A DNA stretch of 64,000 nt from Prevotella sp. BV3P1 (GCF_000479005.1 NZ_AWXC01000037.1:96854-160853), one strand, 5' to 3'. Shown: positions 28,547 through 38,854, counted from the stretch's first letter. Program-made: numbers and translations. The notes: generated from the letters alone by a model not told the origin.

Positions 28547-28846
28547 GTGAAAAATATTTGAGTATTCAGAAGACGATTGTCAATATATTTCAGTAAAAAT
28601 AGACTTCGTGTCTGAATTTAAAATACATGCCCCATTAGTCTTAGTGATCTCATGCACATCCTATGTGTGTACTTTGAAAATAATTTTAATTAATCTTTTT
28701 TATTTCAAATATTCTATGTATATTTACAGCGTGAATACTCATGGGATGCACAACTTGATCAAAAAACACAGCTATAATTAGATCATACCTTGTTTGGCGT
28801 AAGCCAGTATAAATGAGAAATCTAAACATTCTTGAATTAATACGAT

Positions 28847-31834
28847 ATGAGTAAACAAAAGTTTTTTCGAGGAGCTACGCTCTTCTTGTTTAGTCTGCTT
28901 TGCACACTGAGCAGTTATGCTCAGTCTACGGTTCAAGGAACTGTTAAAGACGAGGTAGGTGAACCCTTGATTGGAGCCACCATCCAAGTGAAGGGAGAGC
29001 AGGGTGGAACGGTTACCGATATTGATGGTAACTATCGCTTGACTAATGTGAAAGAAAACGCAACGCTGGTATTTACCTATGTGGGTTACGCAACCCAAGA
29101 GATTGCCGTGAAAGGTCAAACGCAAATCAATGTGACCATGGAAACTGACAGGCGCGATCTTGACGAGATTATTGTCGTGGGTTACGCCGTTGGAACCAAA
29201 CGAAATGTTTCGGGTGCCATTGACCGTGTGGGAGAAAAGGATATGAACAAGGGCGTTGTGACCGACGCAACCGACGCATTGAAAGGCAAGGTGAGTGGCG
29301 TGGTGATCAGTAGTGCAGGTGGCGACCCCATGGGAACAGCCAATGTACGCATCCGTGGAACCTCTTCTCTTTCAGGTGGAAACGATCCGTTGGTGATCAT
29401 TGATGGTATCTTTACTGACATGGCGATGTTCAATGCTTTGCAGCCTAACGACATTGAGAGTATGACCATCTTGAAGGACGCATCTGAAACTGCACAGTAT
29501 GGTTCGCGCGGTGCTGCCGGTGTCATTGTGGTAGCTACGAAGCGAGGCAAGAGCGGATTCTCGAATATCAGCTATAATGGAACCATTGGTATCAATTCTG
29601 TATTTAAAAATATAGAAATGCTTGATGCTTCAGCTTATCGTAATTTAGCGAAAGAACGCAACCTGACCTTTACCGATATGAAGGCTAACACCAATTGGCT
29701 GGATGCTGTAGAGCGTTCGACGGGTGTGACGCAGAATCATCATGTTTCGTTCTCGTCTGGTAATGACAAGGGAAATTATAGAGCTAGCTTGGGATATATA
29801 CAGCTTCAAGGTGCCATTCGTGGGTCGGAAATGCAAAACTATACCGCTAAATTAGATGCAACCCAGTTTGGATTTAACAAGAAACTGAAGTTGGAACTAG
29901 GCTTGCAAGTAGGTGAGCGTAAAGGCAAGCATCAGTACGACATGTACCGCATGTTCTACTCGGCCGCAGCTTACAATCCTACTTATCCTACCCGCAAGAA
30001 TGCTCAAGGCATTTGGGATGAGGATTATTTGGCCAATGAGGTGTATAATCCACTTGGACAGTTGGAGATTCAGAATCAATATACTGGCAGTAATCAGAAT
30101 GTACATGGCAAAGCTACATGGACATTGCTCGATGGCTTGTTCTTGAGTGCGTTCGGCAGTTACACGAAGTTCAACGTAGAGCTTCAGCGTTATCTTCCCA
30201 ATGATATTAAACAAGGTATTGATAATGGTAATGGATGGGCTTACTTAAGAAATAAGAGACGCCAGGATTTGATGGGAAACATCCAGCTGACGTACAAGAA
30301 AGATTTTGGCGCTCATCATATTGATGCTTTGGCTTTGGTGGAAGGACAGAGTTATAAAACCTTTTGGAACAGTTCTGAAGCGCGAGGCTTTGAAACTAAT
30401 TACTTTGGTGTGAACAACATGAAGGCTGGAGCCAATGTTTCATGGGGTGATAACCAAAGTGACTCAAAAGAATATATGCTGAACTCGTATATGGCTCGTA
30501 TCAATTATATGTATGCTAACCGATATATCGCAACTGTCAATGTGCGTGCAGATGGTTCATCCAAGCTTGGCAGCGGGCATAAGTGGGGTTGGTTCCCATC
30601 AGCATCGTTGGCATGGGTGCTGTCAGAGGAAGATTTCATTAAACAGGCTAAATGGATTGATAACTTGAAGCTACGTGCTGGCTACGGTGTGACAGGTAAT
30701 CAGGATGCAATTGATCCGTACAATTCGTTGGCTCTCTATAAACCCAATGGGGTAACGCCATACAATGGCGCCAATACAACCACCTTTGCCATTCAGAGTA
30801 ATGATAACCCTGATTTGAAATGGGAGGTGAAGCATACATTTGACGTGGGCTTGGACTTTGCTGCTTTTGATAGTCGTTTGAAGTTAACACTGGATTGGTA
30901 CACATCTAAGACAAAGGACTTGTTATACACCTATACCGTTCCTGTTCCTCCATTTACCTACAATACCCTGTTGGCTAACATGGGTGAAATGACCAATAAT
31001 GGACTTGAAATTGGACTGCGCGGTGATATCGTTCGTACGAAAGACTTTACTTTCAACTCGGGGCTGAATCTTTCTTTCCAAAAGAACAAGCTTAACTCTC
31101 TAAGTGGAACGTACAAAGGACAGAAGTTGACAACCAGCGAACACATTGTAGTGGCAGACGCTGGATCCGCTGGCTTGACACAGAATACAGGTGTTACCTA
31201 TCTGATTGAAGGCGAGCCGATAGGAACATTCTACATTCCTCATTGCACAGGGATCTCTAAAACAGGTCAGTATGAACTGGAAGATATCGTCAAAGATGGT
31301 AAAATTGATACCGGTGATGCAGGCGACCGCCGTGTAGCCGGACAGGCTATCCCCAAGGCTTATCTGGGTTGGGATTTCACCTTGAGTTACAAGAATTGGG
31401 ATTTAACCATGCAATTCAACGGAGCCTTTGGTCACAAGATTTACAATGGAACATCTATGACCTATAGTAACATGAACAACTTCCCGACCTATAACATATT
31501 GGCTAGTGCACCTGAAAAGAATATCCATGACATTCAGATCTCTGATTATTGGTTGGAGAAAGGCGACTATGTAAACTTCGAATATATCAACTTAGGCTAT
31601 ACATTTAAGAAAGAACAGCTGAAGATGAATTGGATTCAGAACCTTCATCTTGGCTTGGCTGTCAACAATGTATGTACATTCACAGGTTACAGCGGTCTGA
31701 CGCCCATGATTAACTCTGCGTCATTGGGTCGTATAGACGAAGGAACAGGAAAAACTGGGACGCTGGGTGTTGATAATAAACGAATCTATCCATTGGTACG
31801 TACATTCTCATTCAATGTGTCTGTCAATTTCTAA
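28847..31834 (+). CDS. SusC/RagA TonB-dependent outer-membrane transporter
   Basis: A 995-residue outer-membrane importer. Signal peptide MSKQKFFRGATLFLFSLLCTLSSYA; a carboxypeptidase-regulatory-like domain (TVQGTVKDEVGEPLIGATI..GNY.L, about 27-105); TonB-dependent plug (DEIIVVGYAVGTKRNVSGAI, PLVIIDGI, IESMTILKDASETAQYGSRGAAGVIVV, about 108-230); then the 22-strand barrel, ending in SFNVSVNF. It would move a glycan, peptide or other nutrient captured by SusD through the outer membrane, driven by TonB. No glycosidase or sensor is adjacent, so the substrate is open. The susD gene follows after 28 bases. Confidence 0.95.
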   Translation: MSKQKFFRGATLFLFSLLCTLSSYAQSTVQGTVKDEVGEPLIGATIQVKGEQGGTVTDIDGNYRLTNVKENATLVFTYVGYATQEIAVKGQTQINVTMETDRRDLDEIIVVGYAVGTKRNVSGAIDRVGEKDMNKGVVTDATDALKGKVSGVVISSAGGDPMGTANVRIRGTSSLSGGNDPLVIIDGIFTDMAMFNALQPNDIESMTILKDASETAQYGSRGAAGVIVVATKRGKSGFSNISYNGTIGINSVFKNIEMLDASAYRNLAKERNLTFTDMKANTNWLDAVERSTGVTQNHHVSFSSGNDKGNYRASLGYIQLQGAIRGSEMQNYTAKLDATQFGFNKKLKLELGLQVGERKGKHQYDMYRMFYSAAAYNPTYPTRKNAQGIWDEDYLANEVYNPLGQLEIQNQYTGSNQNVHGKATWTLLDGLFLSAFGSYTKFNVELQRYLPNDIKQGIDNGNGWAYLRNKRRQDLMGNIQLTYKKDFGAHHIDALALVEGQSYKTFWNSSEARGFETNYFGVNNMKAGANVSWGDNQSDSKEYMLNSYMARINYMYANRYIATVNVRADGSSKLGSGHKWGWFPSASLAWVLSEEDFIKQAKWIDNLKLRAGYGVTGNQDAIDPYNSLALYKPNGVTPYNGANTTTFAIQSNDNPDLKWEVKHTFDVGLDFAAFDSRLKLTLDWYTSKTKDLLYTYTVPVPPFTYNTLLANMGEMTNNGLEIGLRGDIVRTKDFTFNSGLNLSFQKNKLNSLSGTYKGQKLTTSEHIVVADAGSAGLTQNTGVTYLIEGEPIGTFYIPHCTGISKTGQYELEDIVKDGKIDTGDAGDRRVAGQAIPKAYLGWDFTLSYKNWDLTMQFNGAFGHKIYNGTSMTYSNMNNFPTYNILASAPEKNIHDIQISDYWLEKGDYVNFEYINLGYTFKKEQLKMNWIQNLHLGLAVNNVCTFTGYSGLTPMINSASLGRIDEGTGKTGTLGVDNKRIYPLVRTFSFNVSVNF

Positions 31835-31862
31835 CCGTCTAAAATAAGAAAGGAATCAAATT

Positions 31863-33581
31863 ATGAAAAAATATATTTTTGGAACATTGTTTCTTTTAAC
31901 GGCGTTGTTGTCGGGATGCTCACTGGACGAAACACCTAAAAGTGCATTTAGTGAACAAGAAGCTTTCAAGTCATCCACGCTGATTTATGCTAATTCCGTA
32001 GCGAATGTATATTCGTCTATACAGAATTATATCTATGGAGAAGCTGCGGGGGCAATACACACCCTGGAGCAATATTCAAGTGACGAATCAATGATACCTG
32101 GCCGACAAGGTGACTGGGTGGATGGCGGTAAGTGGCAAAATTTCTTTTTGCACAACTTCGATTCGTCTGTGGATATGTATCGAAATATCTGGAACCAGAT
32201 ATACACCATTATTGGGCAAAGTAATAAGGGCATCGATAAGTTAAATGGTTTACAGAATAATGAAGATGCTGCTACTTATGTGTATGAGTTGCGTGCCTTG
32301 CGTGCCATCTTCTATTATTACTTGATGGACTTGTGGGGACAGGTGCCTTTGGTGACATCATCTAAAATTAATACCAATGATGTGGTTCAGAGTAATCGTG
32401 CGGATGTGTTCAAGTTTGTTGTAACTGAGCTTGAAACTTGCTTGCCTCATTTGGCCGATGACATGAGTCAGAATGAAGGGAAATATTATGGACGCATTAC
32501 CAAACCTGTGGTTTACATGTGCTTGGTCAAGTGTGCGATGAACTCTCCTTTATATACCATCAATCCTACATCGGCAACTAGTTATCAGGCTTTTGTCGGA
32601 AATGACATGAGTGGGAATAATACAGTGAGTGAAACGCTAGGAGCGAATGTTACAGAGTTGGGTAAAAAGGTTAGTATCACAGTTGACGGGAAAGCGCGTA
32701 ATGCGTGGGAAACCGTGAAATATTGTGTGGAAAAGTTGGAAGCATTAGGTTATACTTTACAACCAAATTATGCAGACAATTTCACTATTAGCAACCAGAA
32801 CTCTAAGGAGAACATCTTTACACGTCCTAATGATGACAAGACTTACCGGTATTATGATTATAACTTAATGCGCTCATTGCACTACAACCATGCGGGCGCT
32901 ATCGGGTATAGTGCTTGGAACGGTGCCTGTGCCACTGTGTTTGCCATGAATGTTTATGGATATGGAACGGCTGATGTTGACCCCCGTCTAAAGCTTAACT
33001 ATTATACGGATAAGGACTACATGGAAGATACGGGTAAACCAGTGGAGGACGGAGCTACAGGACAAGATCTTGAATATTTGCCACTCAAGCCACAGGTTGA
33101 CTTCCCCGCAGGTGCCAATGCGCATGACGTGAAATGTGCGGGAGCGCGTATGAAGAAGTATCAACTTGACCTTACTTCGAGTACAAATGGTATTACAAAC
33201 AATGACCTTGTGGTATGGCGCTATGCAGATGCGTTGCTATTAAAGGCCGAGGCTGAATATCGTTTGGGCAATACGGGTGCGGCATTAGCTGCCATCAACA
33301 CTGTTCGGGCACGTGTTGGCGCCCCAGCATTGACCTCTCTTACACTGAATGTTATTTCGAATGAACGTTTGAAAGAACTAGCTTGGGAGGGTGTGCGTCG
33401 TATGGATGCCATCCGATATGGTATCTTCACGCAGCCTACAAAAGATCGGTATGAGGGAGTGTGGCACAATGCTGTAGCAGGAAACTATCTGAATGATACA
33501 CAAGGTTATACCACCATCTATCCTATTCCTTACGATGTGATGAGCTTGAATAAGAATCTGAAGCAAAATCCTGGTTATTGA
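31863..33581 (+). CDS. SusD/RagB surface lipoprotein
   Basis: A 572-residue lipoprotein with signal FGTLFLLTALLSGC (lipobox LSGC) and mature start SLDETPKSAFSEQEAF. The helical SusD fold shows in ELRALRAIFYYYLMDLWGQVPLVTS, VYMCLVKCAM, VVWRYADALLLKAEAEYRLGN, AALAAINTVRARVGA and NERLKELAWEGVRRMDAIRYG. It caps the SusC barrel and hands over ligand. It ends in the usual YPIPYDVMSLNKNLKQNPGY. Together with SusC this is a minimal pair with no visible regulator. Confidence 0.95.
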   Translation: MKKYIFGTLFLLTALLSGCSLDETPKSAFSEQEAFKSSTLIYANSVANVYSSIQNYIYGEAAGAIHTLEQYSSDESMIPGRQGDWVDGGKWQNFFLHNFDSSVDMYRNIWNQIYTIIGQSNKGIDKLNGLQNNEDAATYVYELRALRAIFYYYLMDLWGQVPLVTSSKINTNDVVQSNRADVFKFVVTELETCLPHLADDMSQNEGKYYGRITKPVVYMCLVKCAMNSPLYTINPTSATSYQAFVGNDMSGNNTVSETLGANVTELGKKVSITVDGKARNAWETVKYCVEKLEALGYTLQPNYADNFTISNQNSKENIFTRPNDDKTYRYYDYNLMRSLHYNHAGAIGYSAWNGACATVFAMNVYGYGTADVDPRLKLNYYTDKDYMEDTGKPVEDGATGQDLEYLPLKPQVDFPAGANAHDVKCAGARMKKYQLDLTSSTNGITNNDLVVWRYADALLLKAEAEYRLGNTGAALAAINTVRARVGAPALTSLTLNVISNERLKELAWEGVRRMDAIRYGIFTQPTKDRYEGVWHNAVAGNYLNDTQGYTTIYPIPYDVMSLNKNLKQNPGY

Positions 33582-33621
33582 GTAAAATCAATCTGAGTGA
33601 AAATTGTTAGTGGATTGCCTG

Positions 33622-33722
33622 CAAAGCCCCAGTGAATGTGTGTTTCTATGAAACGGTTTGCCATTCACGGAGCTGACCATCAATGTTTACATTCTCACGT
33701 TGATGTGGCTTTGCTGGGGTTC
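33622..33722 (+). ncRNA. Structured element with two competing helices
   Basis: Within the 3' region of susD. GCAAAGCC (33622-33629) pairs perfectly with GGCTTTGC (33708-33715), while CCCCAG (33628-33633) pairs with CTGGGG (33715-33720); the two helices share bases and exclude each other. Between them lie a GTGAATG/CATTCAC stem (33633-33639, 33663-33669) enclosing GTTTC-TAT-GAAAC, and a CATCAATG/CGTTGATG stem (33679-33686, 33699-33706). No coding frame. It may be a 3' element, an sRNA or a small repeat; I do not recognise it. Confidence 0.5.
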
Positions 33723-33843
33723 GGCAGTATCTTTCATGTATATATGACGCATCTTCCGAGTATATATAAAAGGTAATCGTGATAATCAACTTGCTTTATT
33801 TTAAAAGTCACACAGCATCAGGATAAGTTGTCTGTATAATCGG

Positions 33844-33884
33844 AATGAACTCATGAATTTACTATTAATTCATGAGTTCATTTT
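33844..33884. terminator. Terminator after the susCD unit
   Basis: AATGAACTCATGAATT (33844-33859) pairs perfectly with AATTCATGAGTTCATT (33867-33882); the loop is 7 bases and TTTT lies at the right end. Confidence 0.75.
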
Positions 33885-33915
33885 AAATATTCTTCCTTTT
33901 CACTATTTTTTTTCG

Positions 33916-33923
33916 TATATTTG
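33916..33923 (+). promoter_or_regulatory. -7 box of the otsAB fusion gene
   Basis: TATATTTG fits TAnnTTTG and lies 75 bases before the start. No clear -33 box. Confidence 0.5.
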
Positions 33924-33997
33924 CATAGTAGCCTAAAGCGTGAAATGTAGGTAGCTGTTGTCGCTACTCATGTTTTAGGCACCTAAAACAGAGGAAT

Positions 33998-36175
33998 ATG
34001 AAGCGGAAAAAATTGTTTATTGTATCGAATCGTTTGCCCGTGAAGGCAAAGGAAACCAGTGAAGGTCATTTTGAATTTGAACGTAGTGAAGGCGGCTTGG
34101 CAACGGGTTTGAACTCATTGCAAACATCCTATGAACAGCATTGGATAGGATGGCCGGGCGTTTGTTTGAAGCGGAAGGCCGATGAGAGGATAATCAAGGA
34201 GGAGTTGGAGCAATTCAATTATCATCCGGTGTTCTTGAGTGCAACCCAATACAATAATTATTATGAGGGGTACAGCAACAGTACCATCTGGCCGCTGTGC
34301 CACTATTTCTACGAGTTCTCCAAGTACCGTAGAGGTTTTTGGCAGGCCTATCAGGACGTGAACAGACTGTTCTGCAAGGAGGTACTCAAACATATTGATG
34401 ACGATAGCATGATATGGGTGCAGGATTACCAGCTGATGTTGTTGCCTGGGATGTTGCGTGATGGGAAGGCATCGTTGAAGATAGGCTATTTTCATCATAT
34501 TCCGTTCCCCTCGTACGAGTTGTTTAGGGTGCTGCCCGAACGTCGTAACTTGTTGAGAGGACTGCTGGGTGCCGACTTCATTGCTTTCCACACCCACGAC
34601 TACATGCGACATTTCATCAGTGCCGTGGAGCGTACCTTGCATCTTGAGTTCAAGTTGAACGAGGTCATGGTAGACGGACGTGCTGTGCATGTAGATGCCT
34701 TACCAATGGGAATCAACTACGAGTTGTATCATGAAGCTCCAAAGAAGCGCCCTGTGAAGGATGCCATAAAACGCATGAAGAGTCAGTTTGGTAAACACAA
34801 AATCATTTTATCCGTAGACCGATTGGATTACAGTAAGGGCATCTTGCATCGATTGGTGGGCTTTGAAACGTTCTTGGAAAAGCATCCGGAGTATCAAAAC
34901 AAGGTGACGCTGGCCATGATTATTGTGCCCTCGCGCGACAAAGTGAGCAGTTATGCTGAGATGAAACGTCGCATTGATGAGCGCATTGGTGCCATCAATG
35001 GCAAATATGCAGGCATCGGTTGGACACCAGTATGTTATTACTATCACGCTTTTCCTTTCGAAGATTTGGTGGCGATGTACAAGTTGGCTGATGTCGCTTT
35101 GGTCACTCCGCTGCGTGATGGTATGAATTTGGTGGCTAAGGAGTATGTCGCTACGAAAGACAATGACCTTGGTGTATTGATATTGAGCGAGATGGCCGGT
35201 GCGTCTTCGGAACTTTCGGATGCCATCCAAATCAACCCAAATGATACCGACCAGATTAGCATGGCCATCTGCGAGGCGCTGGAAATGCCTGAAGAGGAGC
35301 AGAAAGAACGACTGCAGAACATGCAAGACATTGTTGGTAAGCAGACCGTTAAGAAATGGGCAGGCGACTTTGTAGATGCGTGGAAAGAAGTTATTGAGCG
35401 CAATGAAACGCTCATGAAGAAATATATATCTAAGGAGATGTCTTTGGACATCAAGCAAAAGTACAATGCCAGCAAACATAGACTCATCATGTTGGATTAT
35501 GATGGTACGTTGGCTGCTTTCCGTAGAGATCCTGAAAAAGCATCTCCCACCACCGAGGTGAAGAACATGTTGCGGAAGCTGTGTGATGACGAACGCAATA
35601 CGGTGGTCATCAACAGTGGTCGCGATCACCGTACACTTGATAAGTGGCTGGGTGACCTACCCCTGTCGTTTGCAGCCGAGCATGGTGCATTCTATAAGGA
35701 AAACGGCGTGTGGCACGAGAATGTAGAGCCACAGGCTTGGGATGAACGGCTCATGAGTATCCTTCGCGAATTTGAGGACAAAACACCTAACTCGCGTTTG
35801 GAGGTCAAAGCTACGGCCGTGGCATGGCATTATCGTAAGGTGGACAATTGGATAGGGATGTTCAGGGCGCAACAGTTGATGCATGCCTTGATACCGATAT
35901 GTTCTCAAAACAACCTCCAGATTATGCGAGGCAACAAGATTGTGGAGGTAAAGCCTGCCGAATATTCAAAAGGCTCGGAAGTACAACGTATCTTGAATCA
36001 ACGTTCTTATGATTTTATCCTAGCCATTGGTGATGACGTGACCGATGAGGACATGTTCAGGGCTTTACCAGAAGAAGCTGTGACCATCAAGGTGGGTTAT
36101 GCTTGTGATGATGCCCGTTATAACCTGTTGGAACAGAAAGATGTGCTGCCTTTCTTGAATAATCTACTGTCGTGA
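33998..36175 (+). CDS. Fused trehalose-6-phosphate synthase/phosphatase
   Basis: A 725-residue two-domain enzyme. Residues 1-470 are a GT20 trehalose-6-phosphate synthase (FIVSNRLPV, EGGLATGLNS, WIGWPG, VWVQDYQLML-like IWVQDYQLMLLP, YFHHIPFPS, VDRLDYSKGI, PLRDGMNLVAKEYVA). Residues 490-725 are a HAD-type phosphatase: LDYDGTL with catalytic D500/D502, NSGRDH, EHGAF, and GDDVTDEDMF. Together they make trehalose from UDP-glucose (or another NDP-glucose) and glucose-6-phosphate. Such fusions are common in Bacteroidota and eukaryotes. It lies upstream of a GH15 enzyme by 122 bases, likely one unit. Cytoplasmic. Confidence 0.95.
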   Translation: MKRKKLFIVSNRLPVKAKETSEGHFEFERSEGGLATGLNSLQTSYEQHWIGWPGVCLKRKADERIIKEELEQFNYHPVFLSATQYNNYYEGYSNSTIWPLCHYFYEFSKYRRGFWQAYQDVNRLFCKEVLKHIDDDSMIWVQDYQLMLLPGMLRDGKASLKIGYFHHIPFPSYELFRVLPERRNLLRGLLGADFIAFHTHDYMRHFISAVERTLHLEFKLNEVMVDGRAVHVDALPMGINYELYHEAPKKRPVKDAIKRMKSQFGKHKIILSVDRLDYSKGILHRLVGFETFLEKHPEYQNKVTLAMIIVPSRDKVSSYAEMKRRIDERIGAINGKYAGIGWTPVCYYYHAFPFEDLVAMYKLADVALVTPLRDGMNLVAKEYVATKDNDLGVLILSEMAGASSELSDAIQINPNDTDQISMAICEALEMPEEEQKERLQNMQDIVGKQTVKKWAGDFVDAWKEVIERNETLMKKYISKEMSLDIKQKYNASKHRLIMLDYDGTLAAFRRDPEKASPTTEVKNMLRKLCDDERNTVVINSGRDHRTLDKWLGDLPLSFAAEHGAFYKENGVWHENVEPQAWDERLMSILREFEDKTPNSRLEVKATAVAWHYRKVDNWIGMFRAQQLMHALIPICSQNNLQIMRGNKIVEVKPAEYSKGSEVQRILNQRSYDFILAIGDDVTDEDMFRALPEEAVTIKVGYACDDARYNLLEQKDVLPFLNNLLS

Positions 36176-36297
36176 GCAAGAGGTTTGTGCTAAACAAGAC
36201 TTTGATCAACTTAAATATAAAAAGCAGTCAAATGCATGGTTTAAAAGCAATATGACTGTTGAAGAACATCTAAAACAAACTGACAACCAATCAAAAT

Positions 36298-38079
36298 ATG
36301 AAATTAAACTACGGCGTGATAGGCAACAGTTGTACGGCGGCATTGGTCTCTGACCGTGCCTCGATAGACTGGCTTTGTATGCCTAATTTTGACTCTCCTT
36401 CGGTCTTTGCATCTTTGTTGGATCAAGAAAAGGGAGGGTCGTTTGGCTTCGAAGTAGGAGAAGAGTACGAAGTGACACAGGCCTATATACCGCATACCAA
36501 TATATTGTCAACAACATTCACCTCGGAAGAAGGGGCTTTCGCTGTCGTTGATTTCATGCCTTGTTACCGAAAAGATCATAGTGATGAAAACTACAACCCG
36601 GCTGAGGTGTATCGGTATATCCGGCTGCTCAGCGGGCATCCAAAGTTTGCTGTCAACTATCAACCGCGTCCTGATTATGCTCGTGGTAAGACCATCTATA
36701 ACATGACGGAGCAATATATCGAATCAATGTCGTCATCCAACAGCAAAGACCGACAGTATCTGTATTCTTCGCTCCCGTTGCAGGACGTCTTGGATGGGGT
36801 TGTCTTTGAACTTGAGAAAGACGAATTCTTCTTGTTGGCATCCAATGAGAAGGTGGTTAAGATAGATCTTGAACGAGAGAAGATGGATTATTGTCGTACG
36901 TTGGTCTATTGGTTGAACTGGTCGAACATGACAAAGAAGTTCACCCACTATAACGATGTCATCGAGCGAAGTTTCCTAACCTTAAAACTGTTGTCCTTTT
37001 ACAACGGTGCTGTGTTGGCCGCTTTGACCACCAGTCTGCCTGAAACGCCAGGAGAAGTGCGCAATTGGGATTACCGCTTTTGCTGGCTGAGGGATGCATC
37101 GATGACCATTGAGACGCACATTAACTTGGGACATACCCGTTCTGCAAAGCGCTTCATGCGGTTCGTGGAGTCTACGTTCGTTGGTAATCATAATGGTTTT
37201 CAAATCATGTATGGTATCAGGGGAGAGCGCGACTTGGTGGAAGAACATCTGGACCACTTCTCCGGATACCTCAATTCAAAGCCCGTGCGAATCGGTAACG
37301 CGGCCTATCATCAGAAGCAAAACGACTCTTTCGGCTACCTCATGAATCTGATTTACCAGTATTTCAGTCTGATTCCCGGTTCATTAGATGATGTAGAGAA
37401 TCTCTGGGACATGGTGAAGAACATCATGCGAACCGTCATGGACGACTGGCGCAAGCCCGATAAGGGTATCTGGGAGATTCGTGGCGAGGCTCAGCACTTT
37501 GTTTCTTCAAAGGTGATGTGCTGGGTGGCATTAGACCGTGGAGTGCGAATTGCCTCGCTCTTGGAGAAGTACGACTACGCAAAACGCTGGCGTGAAGAGG
37601 CCGATAAGGTGAAAGAAGACGTGTGGGCGAACGGCTGGAATGAGCAGTTGCAGAGCTTTACGCAAGCCTATGGCAGCACCTCGCTCGACTCTTCATTGCT
37701 GCTCATGGAGCATTATGGCTTTATTGATGCCGACGACATCTATTTCCATAAAACGGTGAAAGCCATCAAGAAGGCACTCTTCCACAATGGCTTGATGTAC
37801 CGATACAACGTAGAAGACGATTTCGGACAGCCCAAGTCGGCCTTTACCATCTGCACGTTTTGGCTGATTCGTGCTTTGTTCGTCACAGGTGAGAAGGAGG
37901 AAGCCCGCAGCTTGTTCGACGAGTTGCTCACTTATTCGAACCATTTGGGGCTGTTCAGCGAGGATCTGGATTTTGAAACCAAAGAGCAACTTGGTAATTT
38001 TCCGCAGGCTTACTCACATTTAGCGCTGATTAACACCGCACTGCTTTTTACCGAAGAAGTGAAAAGCATGCACCTATAG
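36298..38079 (+). CDS. GH15 glucoamylase/trehalase-like hydrolase
   Basis: A 593-residue protein, no signal peptide, so cytoplasmic. The N-terminal beta-sandwich begins YGVIGNSCTAALVSDRASID and continues IDWLCMPNFDSPSVFASLLD. The (alpha/alpha)6 barrel holds NWDYRFCWLRDASMT, KGIWEIRGEAQHFVSSKVMCWVALDRG and LGLFSEDLDFETKEQLGNFPQAYSHL, all hallmarks of GH15. The family includes glucoamylases, glucodextranases and bacterial trehalases. Placed right after otsAB, a trehalase or glucan-recycling role is likely but inferred. The same GH15 next to OtsA/OtsB is seen in other bacteria. Confidence 0.9.
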   Translation: MKLNYGVIGNSCTAALVSDRASIDWLCMPNFDSPSVFASLLDQEKGGSFGFEVGEEYEVTQAYIPHTNILSTTFTSEEGAFAVVDFMPCYRKDHSDENYNPAEVYRYIRLLSGHPKFAVNYQPRPDYARGKTIYNMTEQYIESMSSSNSKDRQYLYSSLPLQDVLDGVVFELEKDEFFLLASNEKVVKIDLEREKMDYCRTLVYWLNWSNMTKKFTHYNDVIERSFLTLKLLSFYNGAVLAALTTSLPETPGEVRNWDYRFCWLRDASMTIETHINLGHTRSAKRFMRFVESTFVGNHNGFQIMYGIRGERDLVEEHLDHFSGYLNSKPVRIGNAAYHQKQNDSFGYLMNLIYQYFSLIPGSLDDVENLWDMVKNIMRTVMDDWRKPDKGIWEIRGEAQHFVSSKVMCWVALDRGVRIASLLEKYDYAKRWREEADKVKEDVWANGWNEQLQSFTQAYGSTSLDSSLLLMEHYGFIDADDIYFHKTVKAIKKALFHNGLMYRYNVEDDFGQPKSAFTICTFWLIRALFVTGEKEEARSLFDELLTYSNHLGLFSEDLDFETKEQLGNFPQAYSHLALINTALLFTEEVKSMHL

Positions 38080-38105
38080 TATAAACCTTAAAAACGAAAA
38101 ACGAG

Positions 38106-38825
38106 ATGAAACGAATGACAATGTACGCTGTGGGTATGGCCCTGATGGGCCTCTCACTGGTTTCATGTAGCACCGGTTCTGGAGAAAAGCAAAATACAGT
38201 TGCCGTCATGGGGACGGGAACCGTAAAGGCGCAGCCCGACATGGCGCAAATTAACGTCAGCTTCGCCCATACGGCGGCAACCACCCAAGAAGCAAAGAAA
38301 CTGGCCGATCAGACGCTGAAGGCAATAACCAAAATCTTGCAGGACGAGAAAATTGACGCTAAAAGCCTGAAAACAACCGCCCTCAGTTATGAAGCTGACT
38401 ATGAGTACAGAAACGGTCGGCGTGTACGCTTGGGACAGAGCGCACAGCAAAACGTCGAAATTACTGTCAGGAATATTGTCAAAGATGGCGGACGCCTTTC
38501 AACGTTGTTGGATAAGTTGGCTGCCATCAGCAACGTGGAAATCAATGACATCAGCTTTGACATCGACCAGAAAACAGAATTGTTCAAGCAAAGTCGCGAG
38601 CTGGCTTATCGCAAAGCGCATGAAAAGGCCGAACAGTATGCGGCATTATGTGGCAGGAAGTTGGGCAAGGTGGTTGCCATTGTAGAAAACAGCGGAGATG
38701 ACGTCTCGTCTGCCTTGTTGAGTAATCGTGCAAAACTTGAATACAAATCAAACGACATGGCGACTGTTCCAACGGGCCAAAACGAAATCAGCACAGATGT
38801 ACAGGTGGTCTTCTCATTGAAATAG
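38106..38825 (+). CDS. SIMPL-domain (DUF541) lipoprotein
   Basis: A 239-residue lipoprotein (signal YAVGMALMGLSLVSC, lipobox LVSC). The body is the SIMPL/DUF541 domain: GTGTVKAQPDMAQINVSF, a helix TTQEAKKLADQTLKAITKIL, then KSLKTTALSYEADYEYRNGRR. Proteins of this family sit in the periplasm or outer membrane; examples are E. coli YggE and mammalian SIMPL, linked to stress protection. The role here is unknown. It lies 26 bases after the GH15 gene, so it may ride on the same message. A double hairpin follows. Confidence 0.88.
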   Translation: MKRMTMYAVGMALMGLSLVSCSTGSGEKQNTVAVMGTGTVKAQPDMAQINVSFAHTAATTQEAKKLADQTLKAITKILQDEKIDAKSLKTTALSYEADYEYRNGRRVRLGQSAQQNVEITVRNIVKDGGRLSTLLDKLAAISNVEINDISFDIDQKTELFKQSRELAYRKAHEKAEQYAALCGRKLGKVVAIVENSGDDVSSALLSNRAKLEYKSNDMATVPTGQNEISTDVQVVFSLK

Positions 38826-38854
38826 GGAGGCAGCCTACATCCACGTCATTTAGT

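Noticed and set aside
28847..33581. A full polysaccharide utilisation locus around SusC/SusD
   Set aside because: There is no adjacent glycosidase, surface glycan-binding protein or regulator on the same unit; the trehalose genes have their own promoter box beyond a terminator.
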